Source of the DNA: Lysobacterales bacterium
Lineage (GTDB): Bacteria > Pseudomonadota > Gammaproteobacteria > Xanthomonadales > SZUA-5
Direction: 5' to 3'
DNA: 32,317 bases
NCBI GenBank assembly: GCA_022841325.1
Contig: JALHRS010000059.1
Span: 1 to 32,317 of the forward strand
A program made the translations under genes and the position numbers. The notes under the pieces are model-generated. The model was not told the origin of the DNA, did no database searches, and was given only the letters and a program-made list of their open reading frames with translations. Position 1 is the first letter of the stretch. Every line of letters begins with the position of its first letter. Positions 1 to 8,336 of the stretch are shown here, piece after piece.

Positions 1-1778
<1,778 letters not shown>

Positions 1779-2161
1779 ACGCGACGATCTCGTCCTGAGG
1801 CCGGTTGTGGCCAGAAGCCGGACGCAAAGGACGCGAAGGAAAAGCAGAGAGAACGCGAAGAAGAGCGTCTGGATCTTCAAGCTGCTCTGGAGAGACCGTC
1901 ATCGAGTGCTGTTTGAATTGGAATGGCACTGCCCACAGCCCGTGAACGGTCTCGCTGGATCGGTGCGGCTTTGAGGAGGGACGCGCGCCTGCGCGGCCGC
2001 TCTTGATTTCCCTTCGAGGCAAGGCGGCGCCGTCCGGGGGCGCGCGGACCCGGCCTGCTTCATCGCTCCGAAGTGATGCGACAAGCGCCGGGGAGCCGCT
2101 GCGCGGCACCCTCGGCCTATGCCCGATTCTTGATCAATCCCTTCGACGACACGTCTCGCGG
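1779..2161. repeat. Intergenic repeat-rich gap after uvrB
   Basis: I see no gene in this 383-base gap. It holds a purine-rich stretch with recurring GACGCAAAGG/GACGCGAAGG units (about 1821-1865). A segment at 1966-2032 is shared with 24005-24070 (common core TTGAGGAGGG then CGCGCGCCTGCGCGGCCGC). A 35-base segment at 2085-2119 is repeated without mismatch at 16052-16086. These copies show it is built from dispersed repeats. Confidence 0.7.
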
Positions 2162-3271
2162 CTAGCAGATGCGCTCGATCGTCACCAGGGTCAGATCGTC
2201 CTGCTGGCGTGCCGAGCTGACAAATTCGCGGATGGTGGAGTGCAGTCGGCGTGCTGCATCGGTGGCACCCGAGGCTTCGCTCAGCACTTCGATGACCCGG
2301 GCATGCCCGAGTTTCTGGCCCGCCGGATTCTGCGCTTCCTCGACCTTGTCGGTGCTGACCATGAGCACTTCGCCAGCGGCCATGTGACGAGCCAGCAGAC
2401 CTATCGCCGGCTCGGCCTCCCGTCCCAGGGCACGACCGGATTCGATGCCGAGGTCAACCACCTTGCCGCCCACGAGTTTCACCAGGCCCGGTGGGTGTCC
2501 GGCACAGCCCAGTTCGACAATGTGCCGTCTGGAATCAATCAGGACGGCGCTCGCCGTGACCGACAGGCCCGGCTCGATGACCCGTCGCAGCGCCCGGTTC
2601 ATGCGCCGCAGGATTTCTTCGGCGGAGCCGCAATGCGGAATGATCTCGAACAGCAGGCCGCTGACGAAGGCCATGTAAATACCGGCGGCCACACCCTTGC
2701 CGCTGACTTCGCCCATGACCACGGCCTGGCGTCCGTCATTGGCGACCGCCCAGTGGATGAAGTCGCCGCCCACGCCCAGCGCCGGCACGATCAGTTGGCC
2801 GATGTCGTAGTCCTCGAACTGCGGCGGTGGATCCGAGACCATGCGTCGCTGCGCGATGCGCGCCATCAGCAACTGCGGCTCCATCTGCACGCCGCCATGC
2901 TGGGTGGTGCGCAGCAGATGCGGATCGCGGCTCTCCGGTGCCGGCGCCGTGGCATCTTCTGCGGGATCGATGATCACCCGCAGTTGCAGATGCCCCAGAC
3001 GCAACTGGTCGCCGTCCGACAGTCGATAGGGTCTTTGATCCAGCGGCTTGCCATTGACGAAGGTGCCGTTGGCGCTGCCCAGATCCAGCACGTCGACTTC
3101 GGTATCGACGATCGCGAACTGGGCGTGGCGTCTGGATACGGTGGGGTGATCGAACAGCAGATTCACCGCAGGATCGCGGCCGCAGACATCGCCATCGGCC
3201 ACATCAAATGACTGCCCCGCTCCCAGAGCGTCGGTGAATTGCAGACGGACACGGACCGGGCTCATCGGCAT
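2162..3271 (-). CDS. FHA-domain PP2C-type (SpoIIE/RsbU-like) serine phosphatase
   Basis: This 369-residue cytoplasmic protein joins an N-terminal forkhead-associated domain (about residues 8-100: GR at 31-32, SRRHA 46-50, NGTFVNG 68-74) to a C-terminal PPM/SpoIIE phosphatase domain (about 150-368). FHA domains bind phosphothreonine peptides; SpoIIE-type phosphatases dephosphorylate Ser/Thr on regulators such as anti-sigma-factor antagonists. Metal-site motifs are recognisable but divergent: GGDF at 168-171, GEVSGKG at 187-193 where the family usually has GDVSGHG, STDKVEEA at 306-313 where TDG is usual, and a retained DD near 358. Activity is therefore likely but not certain. The start could be M1 or M3; neither has a strong ribosome site. 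It lies downstream of cysW on the same strand across an 81-base gap and is probably transcribed separately. No partner kinase or anti-sigma gene is nearby. Confidence 0.85.
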   Translation of the reverse strand: MPMSPVRVRLQFTDALGAGQSFDVADGDVCGRDPAVNLLFDHPTVSRRHAQFAIVDTEVDVLDLGSANGTFVNGKPLDQRPYRLSDGDQLRLGHLQLRVIIDPAEDATAPAPESRDPHLLRTTQHGGVQMEPQLLMARIAQRRMVSDPPPQFEDYDIGQLIVPALGVGGDFIHWAVANDGRQAVVMGEVSGKGVAAGIYMAFVSGLLFEIIPHCGSAEEILRRMNRALRRVIEPGLSVTASAVLIDSRRHIVELGCAGHPPGLVKLVGGKVVDLGIESGRALGREAEPAIGLLARHMAAGEVLMVSTDKVEEAQNPAGQKLGHARVIEVLSEASGATDAARRLHSTIREFVSSARQQDDLTLVTIERIC

Positions 3272-3352
3272 GGATGTGGGATGTGAAGATAAGTAACAGA
3301 CTATCGCATTTGAACCCGGCTTGTGACGCAGTTGCGGGCTATGCCAGCGTAT

Positions 3353-4213
3353 TCAGATCGGTGTCGCGCGGGCCGAAAGCTGACGCCGCAATTGCTGCCA
3401 GGACAGGGCGCTGCGGATCAGCAACACCAGCAGCCCGAATACCGTCAGCACCGAGGCGACCGCAAAGGCAGCCTGAAAATTGTATTCGTTGTAGAGGTTC
3501 TCGACTTGCAGGGGCAGGGTCGTGGTCCGGCCGAGGATGTGGCCCGAAACCACCGAGACCGCGCCGAATTCGCCCATGGCCCGGGCGCTGCACAGCAGCA
3601 CACCCGACAGCAGGCTGGCGCGGATCGAGGGCAGCGTGACCCTGAGGAAAGTGCTCCAGGGGCTGGCGCCGAGGGTGTAGGCCGCTTCCTCACGATCGAC
3701 CGCCTGCGCTTCCAGATGATGCAGCACCTGTTTGGCGACAAAGGGCACGCAGATGAACAGGGTGGCCAGCAACATGCCGGGCAGGGCGAAGATCACCTGC
3801 ATTCCGTGGGCGATCAGCCAGCCGCCGAGCGGGCTGAACTTGCCGTAGAGCATGATCAGTGCCAGACCGACCACCACGGGAGAAATGGCAAAGGGCAGAT
3901 CGATGAATGTGAGCAGCAGTCCACGACCGCGGAAGCGGAAACGCGCCAGCGCCCAGGCGGCGGCCACCCCGAAGACCGTGCTCAGCGGCACCGTCAGCAG
4001 GGTCAGCCAGAGTGTGAGCTTGATCGCTGCGCGTGCCTCCGGATCTGCCAGCGCCTGCCAGTAGGCTGACCAGCCCAGACTGAAAGCCTGCACGAAGACC
4101 ACCAGCAAGGGCAGTCCTAGCAGCAGCAACAGGATGATGAGCGTCAATCCGATCAGCGCGGCTCGCAGCCATGGCGCTTCGCTCTGGGCACCGGCGGCAT
4201 GGGTGTCAGCCAT
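3353..4213 (-). CDS. cysW: Sulfate/thiosulfate ABC transporter permease CysW
   Basis: CysW is one of two inner-membrane permeases of the sulfate/thiosulfate importer. The 286-residue product is strongly hydrophobic with about six membrane segments. It carries the family stretches EEAAYTLGASPW (the EAA coupling loop that meets CysA), GEFGAVSVVSGHI and VENLYNEYNFQAAFA, which separate CysW from CysT. I chose the ATG at 4213 (MADTHAAGAQ) over an in-frame upstream Met at 4249 because it overlaps the cysT stop by 8 bases (ATGGCTGA), has a GGGGGT sequence just upstream, and removes an atypical leader lying wholly within cysT. It is the last gene of the cysA-sbp-cysT-cysW operon. Confidence 0.95.
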   Translation of the reverse strand: MADTHAAGAQSEAPWLRAALIGLTLIILLLLLGLPLLVVFVQAFSLGWSAYWQALADPEARAAIKLTLWLTLLTVPLSTVFGVAAAWALARFRFRGRGLLLTFIDLPFAISPVVVGLALIMLYGKFSPLGGWLIAHGMQVIFALPGMLLATLFICVPFVAKQVLHHLEAQAVDREEAAYTLGASPWSTFLRVTLPSIRASLLSGVLLCSARAMGEFGAVSVVSGHILGRTTTLPLQVENLYNEYNFQAAFAVASVLTVFGLLVLLIRSALSWQQLRRQLSARATPI

Positions 4214-5060
4214 GGGTGGCACCCCCGCTATAGCGGCGTTGCAGCGCATTGATGGCCATCAACAGCAGCAGGGAGGTCAGCAACATCATCAGGGCCAGCG
4301 CGTTGGCGCCAGCGAAATCGAACTGCTCCAGCCGCACCACGATCAGCAGCGGCACGATTTCAGACACCATCGGCATGTTGCCAGCGATGAAGATCACCGA
4401 TCCGTACTCGCCGATGGCGCGGGCGAAAGCCAGCGCCATGCCGGTGATGCTGGCGGGCAGCACCGCCGGCAGCAGCACCCGCCAGAAGACGGTCCAGCGG
4501 CCGGCGCCCAGCGAGATGGCGGCTTCCTCGCGCTCGATCGGCAGATCGCGCATCACCGGTTGCACCGTGCGCACGACAAAGGGCAAGCCGACGAAGATCA
4601 GTGCCAGCAGAATGCCGGCGGGGTTGAAAGCGATCTGGATTCCGACCTGCGCCAGCCACTGGCCAATCCAGCCGCTGGGCGCATACACGGTAGCCAGGGC
4701 AATGCCGGCGACTGCGGTGGGCAGGGCAAAGGGCAAGTCGATGGCGGCGTCGAGCAGGGCTCTTCCTGGAAAGCGATAGCGCACCAGTACCCAGGCGATC
4801 AGCAGGCCCAGCAGCCAGTTGATGGCTGCAGCCAGCAGCGCCAGGCCGAAGCTCAGTCTGAACGCTGTCAGTGTGCGTGGATCGCTGGCCAGGCTCCAGA
4901 ACTTGTCGGCGGGGATGTCCATGGCTGACAGCAGCAGGGCCGCCAGCGGCAGCAGCACCACCAGCCCGAGGTAGCTCAGGGTGATCCCCAGCGACAGCCC
5001 GAATCCCGGGATGACCCGGCGGGAGGACAGCGGCGGCAACGAAGCGCTCAGGGTCTCCAT
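4206..5060 (-). CDS. cysT: Sulfate/thiosulfate ABC transporter permease CysT (CysU)
   Basis: CysT is the partner permease to CysW in the high-affinity sulfate/thiosulfate importer. The 284-residue protein has about six hydrophobic segments, an EAA loop (EREEAAISLGAGRW) and the diagnostic segment EYGSVIFIAGNMPM followed by SEIVPLLI and LEQFDFAGANALA. Length matches the family (~277). Start ATG 5060 lies 6 bases after the sbp stop, and the end overlaps cysW by 8 bases, so translational coupling is likely. No strong Shine-Dalgarno precedes the start, which fits coupling from sbp. Confidence 0.95.
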   Translation of the reverse strand: METLSASLPPLSSRRVIPGFGLSLGITLSYLGLVVLLPLAALLLSAMDIPADKFWSLASDPRTLTAFRLSFGLALLAAAINWLLGLLIAWVLVRYRFPGRALLDAAIDLPFALPTAVAGIALATVYAPSGWIGQWLAQVGIQIAFNPAGILLALIFVGLPFVVRTVQPVMRDLPIEREEAAISLGAGRWTVFWRVLLPAVLPASITGMALAFARAIGEYGSVIFIAGNMPMVSEIVPLLIVVRLEQFDFAGANALALMMLLTSLLLLMAINALQRRYSGGATHG

Positions 5061-5066
5061 CGGGCG

Positions 5067-6047
5067 TCAGTGCTCGGCCTGCGCCTGGTCGAAACTGGCG
5101 CCATCGGCGAAGTGGAGGACCTCAGCCTGCGCCCAGCTGCCGAAGACCTGTTCCACCGTGAACAGCTGCATGGCCGGCAGCGCCGGTGCGGCAGCGGCGG
5201 CCTTGGCGTCCCGCGGTCGGAAGTGATGGCGCGCTGCCAGTGACTGGCCCTCCATCGAATAATGAAACTGCAGATAGGCTTGTGCCAGATCGCGGCTGCC
5301 ATGGGCATCGGCCACGCTGTCCACCAGCGCAATGCTGGGTGTGGCCAGTATCGACCAGCGTGGATGGACCAGCTGGTACTGGCCCTGGCCCAACCGATCC
5401 AGGCTCAGCAGGGCTTCGCTCTCCCAGGTCAGCAGCACATCGCCGATGCCACGTTGCACGAAGGTGGTGGTGGCGCCGCGGGCGCTGCTGTCCCAGACCG
5501 GTACGTTGTGAACGATCCGGCGCATCAGTGCGGCGATGTCGGCATCGCTGGTGCCTTCCTGGTGCAGTGCGCCCCAGATGGCCAGATAGACCCAGCGGGC
5601 GCCGCCGGAGCTCTTGGGGCTGGCGCTGATGACGGCGACGTCCGGGCGGGCCAGATCGGACCACTCGTGGATGCGCTTGGGATTGCCGGAGCGCACCAGC
5701 ATGACGATGGTTGAGGTGTAGGGCGCGCTGGCCTGCGGCAGGCGCTGTGCCCAGTCGGTGGCCAGCAGTCCGCGCCTGGCCAGTTGATCAATATCGCCAG
5801 GCAGGGCCAGACTGACGACATCGGCGTCCAGACCGGCGATGACCGAGCGTGCCTGCTTGCCGGAGCCGCCGTGCGACATCTGGATCTGCGGTGACGCCTG
5901 TCCCTGCGCCTGCCAGTAACTGACAAAGGCCGCGTTGAAATCGCGATAGAACTCGCGGGTGCTGTCGAAGGACGCATTCAGCAGGGTCCCGGCGGTCAGC
6001 GGCCCGCCCAGGCCCAGTGCCAGTGCCAGAATGATCGTTCGCAGCAT
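5067..6047 (-). CDS. sbp: Periplasmic sulfate-binding protein
   Basis: This is the substrate-capture subunit that hands sulfate to the CysT/CysW permeases. From ATG 6047 it encodes 326 residues beginning with a typical secretion signal (MLRTIILALALGLGG, likely cleavage near LTAG). The mature part follows the family closely: LLNASFDSTREFYRDFN, SHGGSGKQARSVI, DADVVSLALPGDIDQLA, SAPYTSTIVMLVRSGNPK, SSGGARWVYLAIWG, and a C-terminal FGSW plus HFADGASFDQ. In-frame sequence continues upstream to 6212, but that part overlaps cysA and would mask the signal peptide, so the shorter start is right. It begins 14 bases after the cysA stop and ends 6 bases before cysT. Sbp versus CysP (sulfate versus thiosulfate preference) cannot be decided by eye. 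Confidence 0.93.
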   Translation of the reverse strand: MLRTIILALALGLGGPLTAGTLLNASFDSTREFYRDFNAAFVSYWQAQGQASPQIQMSHGGSGKQARSVIAGLDADVVSLALPGDIDQLARRGLLATDWAQRLPQASAPYTSTIVMLVRSGNPKRIHEWSDLARPDVAVISASPKSSGGARWVYLAIWGALHQEGTSDADIAALMRRIVHNVPVWDSSARGATTTFVQRGIGDVLLTWESEALLSLDRLGQGQYQLVHPRWSILATPSIALVDSVADAHGSRDLAQAYLQFHYSMEGQSLAARHHFRPRDAKAAAAAPALPAMQLFTVEQVFGSWAQAEVLHFADGASFDQAQAEH

Positions 6048-6061
6048 GGATGATCCGGGGC

Positions 6062-7837
6062 TCAGAGACGCAACCAGGATCGGGGCAGCGGGAGCTCCAT
6101 GGCGGCCAGTGCCTCGCTCAGATCGGCGTAGGCAGCACTCGTCGAAAGCCCCTGGCTGAGCGCTTCCGTGCGGGTCAGCAGCAGCTGCCCCTGTTGCGGC
6201 TGCTGCAGCCACTGCTGGCGTGTCGCATCGAGTTCGCCCTGTATCGCGACCGTGCTGGCCGGCAAGGCGCGGATCAGCAGCTGGGCCGCACCCACGGCAG
6301 TCTCGTCGGCGATCGCCGTCTGCGCCAGACTGGCCAGTCGCTGTACCAGTGTCATGGCGGTGGGCGCGTCCTGTGGCTGCGGCGATTGCCAGCGCCAGCG
6401 GGCGGCCGTGGCTGCGCTCAGCGGCCAGCCTGTCTTCAGGTCGCGCGGTGGCAGCAACAGCGCCCCGAGATTGCCGCTCGCGAGCAGTGACTGCCAGTCA
6501 TCGCCAGCCTCGGATCTGAGGTCGATGAGCAGATCGAAGGCCTCGCCCTGCAACAGCTCGCTGGCCACCTCCAGCGCGCCACGATGGGCGTCGCCAGTCT
6601 CGCAAATTCGCAGATCACCCGCGTATTGCTGTCTGTAGCCATCCAGACGGGCGTTGCTGGCGCCCGAGCGCCCAAGTTCACCGACGATCGTCACCAGTGC
6701 ATCGGCGTCTTCGCCATAGGCGAGGGCGCGATCCAGCAAGGCAAGGCTGTGCGCGCCGGCGTCGGCAAGCAGCATGATCCGCAGCTGCGCCTGAGCGATC
6801 CAATGCACGCGCCTGGCCTCGACGCGCCAGCGACTGCCGATCGCGAAGGCGGTCTCGCTGCCGTGCTGCTCCACCTCGATCAGGGCGTCATTGCGGGTGT
6901 CGCCATCCGGGCAGTTGCCGAACAGGCGCACGCGGATGCGTTCGCTGGCGCCGAGAAACTCGCTGCCTTCGACCGCGCCGATGCCGAGCGAGATCGAACC
7001 TTGGGCCAGCGCCGAAGTCAGCTCCCGCAATTGCAGATCCTCGGGACGCATCAAGGCCAGCGCGCCGGGCGCGCATGCCTGTCCGTCAAACACTTGCGCT
7101 GCGGGGAGTCGCGATGCCGGCATCAGATTGGCGCGCCCCAGAAAGCGCGCCACGAATTCGCTTTGCGGCGTCAGATACAGTTGCCGTGCCGTTCCCTGTT
7201 CCAGTACCCGGCCGCGATGCATCACCAGCATGCGATCGGCAAGCGCCAGCGCTTCTTCCTGATCGTGGGTGACGAAGACTGCCGTGGTTCCCAGGCGCTT
7301 CAGCAGTTCCCGCAGACTGTTGCGCAGTTCACCGCGTATGCGCGCATCCAGGGCCCCGAAAGGTTCGTCCAGCAGTAACAGTCTGGGCTGGTGGGCCAGT
7401 GCCCGCGCCAGCGCCGCACGTTGGCGCTGGCCGCCGGAAAGCTGCGCCGGCATTCGCGCCGACAGCCCGTCGAGGCCGACCATGGCCAGCAGTTCGCGGC
7501 GCCGGGCCTCACGTTGCTCGCGGGATACGCCGCGCACGCGCAGCGCGAACTCGACATTGTCAGCCACGCTCATCTGTTCGAACAGCGCATAGCTCTGGAA
7601 CACGAAACCCATGTCGCGGGCCTGCGGCTGCAGTCGGGTGACATCGACGCCATCGACCAGGATCTGTCCGCTGTCGGCAGCGGTCAGCCCGCCGATCATG
7701 CGCAGCAGGGTGCTCTTGCCGCTGCCACTGGGGCCGAGCAGCACCAGCAGCTCGCCCCGGGAAATGGACAGATCGACCTGGCGGACCACGGCCCGGCCTT
7801 CATAGGTCTTGGACAATCCACGAACTTCGACTGCCAT
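6062..7837 (-). CDS. cysA: Sulfate ABC transporter ATPase CysA with long C-terminal extension
   Basis: CysA hydrolyses ATP to drive sulfate import through CysT/CysW. The ATPase domain (1-235) is complete: Walker A GPSGSGKST at 35-43, Q-loop FQSYALF near 80, signature LSGGQ at 133-137, Walker B LLLLDEP at 153-159 and the switch His at 191. A TOBE-like part follows with the MRPEDL motif at 263-268 and ends about residue 347. Ordinary CysA stops there (~350-365 residues), but this frame continues to 591. Residues 350-465 (LRIMLLADAGAHSLALLDRA, then FDLLIDL, NLGALLLPP) faintly resemble a universal-stress-protein fold; 485-591 resembles nothing I recognise. ATG 7837 has an AAAGG ribosome site. Gene order is unusual because the ATPase leads the operon. 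Confidence 0.93.
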   Translation of the reverse strand: MAVEVRGLSKTYEGRAVVRQVDLSISRGELLVLLGPSGSGKSTLLRMIGGLTAADSGQILVDGVDVTRLQPQARDMGFVFQSYALFEQMSVADNVEFALRVRGVSREQREARRRELLAMVGLDGLSARMPAQLSGGQRQRAALARALAHQPRLLLLDEPFGALDARIRGELRNSLRELLKRLGTTAVFVTHDQEEALALADRMLVMHRGRVLEQGTARQLYLTPQSEFVARFLGRANLMPASRLPAAQVFDGQACAPGALALMRPEDLQLRELTSALAQGSISLGIGAVEGSEFLGASERIRVRLFGNCPDGDTRNDALIEVEQHGSETAFAIGSRWRVEARRVHWIAQAQLRIMLLADAGAHSLALLDRALAYGEDADALVTIVGELGRSGASNARLDGYRQQYAGDLRICETGDAHRGALEVASELLQGEAFDLLIDLRSEAGDDWQSLLASGNLGALLLPPRDLKTGWPLSAATAARWRWQSPQPQDAPTAMTLVQRLASLAQTAIADETAVGAAQLLIRALPASTVAIQGELDATRQQWLQQPQQGQLLLTRTEALSQGLSTSAAYADLSEALAAMELPLPRSWLRL

Positions 7838-7920
7838 ATTGCGCCTTTGCGGACGTCCATACGTCTGTAGGGCGGATTCTGAAGGGCGCCGGGGAGCCTG
7901 TCAGATGCCGCGTCAGCATA

Positions 7921-7980
7921 ACGATATGTCAGCAAGGCCCCGCCGCAACGCGCGCCGGACGCCAAAAAAGAAATATTTCG
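7921..7980 (-). promoter_or_regulatory. Candidate cysA operon promoter and AT-rich upstream site
   Basis: Reading the minus strand, TTGCGG (7943-7948) and TATCGT (7921-7926) are 16 bases apart, a plausible sigma-70 promoter placing transcription start about 75 bases before cysA. Directly upstream is an AT-rich block (7963-7980) that stands out in this GC-rich DNA. In gammaproteobacteria CysB binds AT-rich sites upstream of cys promoters, so this is a reasonable activator site, but that is inference. Confidence 0.35.
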
Positions 7981-7998
7981 ATTGCGGCGCCGGGCATC

Positions 7999-8027
7999 TT
8001 GGCGCCTGCAAAACACGCTGATATACT
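7999..8027 (+). promoter_or_regulatory. Promoter of tRNA-Val (possibly also thrS)
   Basis: TTGGCG (7999-8004) and TATACT (8022-8027) are separated by exactly 17 bases, followed by the GC-rich discriminator CTCGGGC. Start of transcription would fall near 8034, a few bases before the mature tRNA. The strong -10 and GC-rich discriminator fit a growth-rate-controlled stable RNA promoter. Confidence 0.75.
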
Positions 8028-8040
8028 CTCGGGCTCTCTT

Positions 8041-8115
8041 GGGCGCATAGCTCAGCGGTAGAGCACTACCTTGACATGGTAGGGGTCACAGGTTCGATCC
8101 CTGTTGCGCCCACCA
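8041..8115 (+). tRNA. tRNA-Val (anticodon GAC)
   Basis: The sequence folds as a complete cloverleaf. The acceptor stem GGGCGCA pairs with TGCGCCC, and the D arm is GCTC...GAGC. The anticodon stem CTACC/GGTAG encloses the loop TTGACAT with anticodon GAC. The T arm is ACAGG TTCGATC CCTGT. The 3' CCA is encoded. It reads GUC and GUU valine codons. It lies about 220 bases before thrS on the same strand. Confidence 0.97.
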
Positions 8116-8132
8116 AGAGCCGGACAAATCGT

Positions 8133-8223
8133 GAGGTGGCACATGAGCACTCGAACTGCGGTGAACAACTGACTAGCTGAGCAGCCTCATTGCGACAATC
8201 CAGGGCGCTCGGCGCCTTTTTTT
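8133..8223 (+). promoter_or_regulatory. Candidate thrS leader: short Thr-containing peptide plus intrinsic terminator
   Basis: Between tRNA-Val and thrS, a good ribosome site (GAGG, 8133-8136) precedes ATG 8143 and a nine-codon frame MSTRTAVNN ending in TGA at 8170-8172. Two of the nine codons are ACT (Thr), flanking a CGA. GAGGTGGC (8133-8140) can pair with GCAGCCTC (8181-8188), which would mask that ribosome site. A terminator follows: stem GGCGC/GCGCC (8204-8216) then seven T. The layout resembles a ribosome-mediated attenuator, but I found no clear antiterminator pairing. The terminator may simply end tRNA-Val transcripts. Confidence 0.35.
8204..8223 (+). terminator. Rho-independent terminator between tRNA-Val and thrS
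   Basis: A perfect 5-bp stem GGCGC/GCGCC with loop TCG is followed directly by seven T residues. It would end or attenuate transcription from the tRNA-Val promoter before thrS at 8337. Confidence 0.75.
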
Positions 8224-8336
8224 GTGTCTTTCGATCGCCGTTGACGCACCAATTGCCCAGTGACGGCAAGACCGGATCGCACACTTCCCGATTGCAATCC
8301 GACCGCATCCAGGTCGGAGTTCGCCAGGACAAGAAC

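Noticed and set aside
2003..3211. Long plus-strand open frame (402 codons)
   Set aside because: It is antisense to the FHA-phosphatase gene, has a composition typical of a shadow frame and no recognisable domain.
4134..4928. Plus-strand open frame of 264 codons over cysT
   Set aside because: It is a shadow of cysT on the other strand; its Gln/His-rich product is typical of antisense membrane-protein genes.
8116..8223. T-box riboswitch before thrS
   Set aside because: A GAGGTGGCAC string recalls the T-box core, but there is no specifier stem or antiterminator, and T-boxes are essentially absent from Gammaproteobacteria.
8190..8336. Upstream TTG start for thrS
   Set aside because: It would overlap the intrinsic terminator and add non-conserved residues; ATG 8337 has a ribosome site and begins at the TGS domain.
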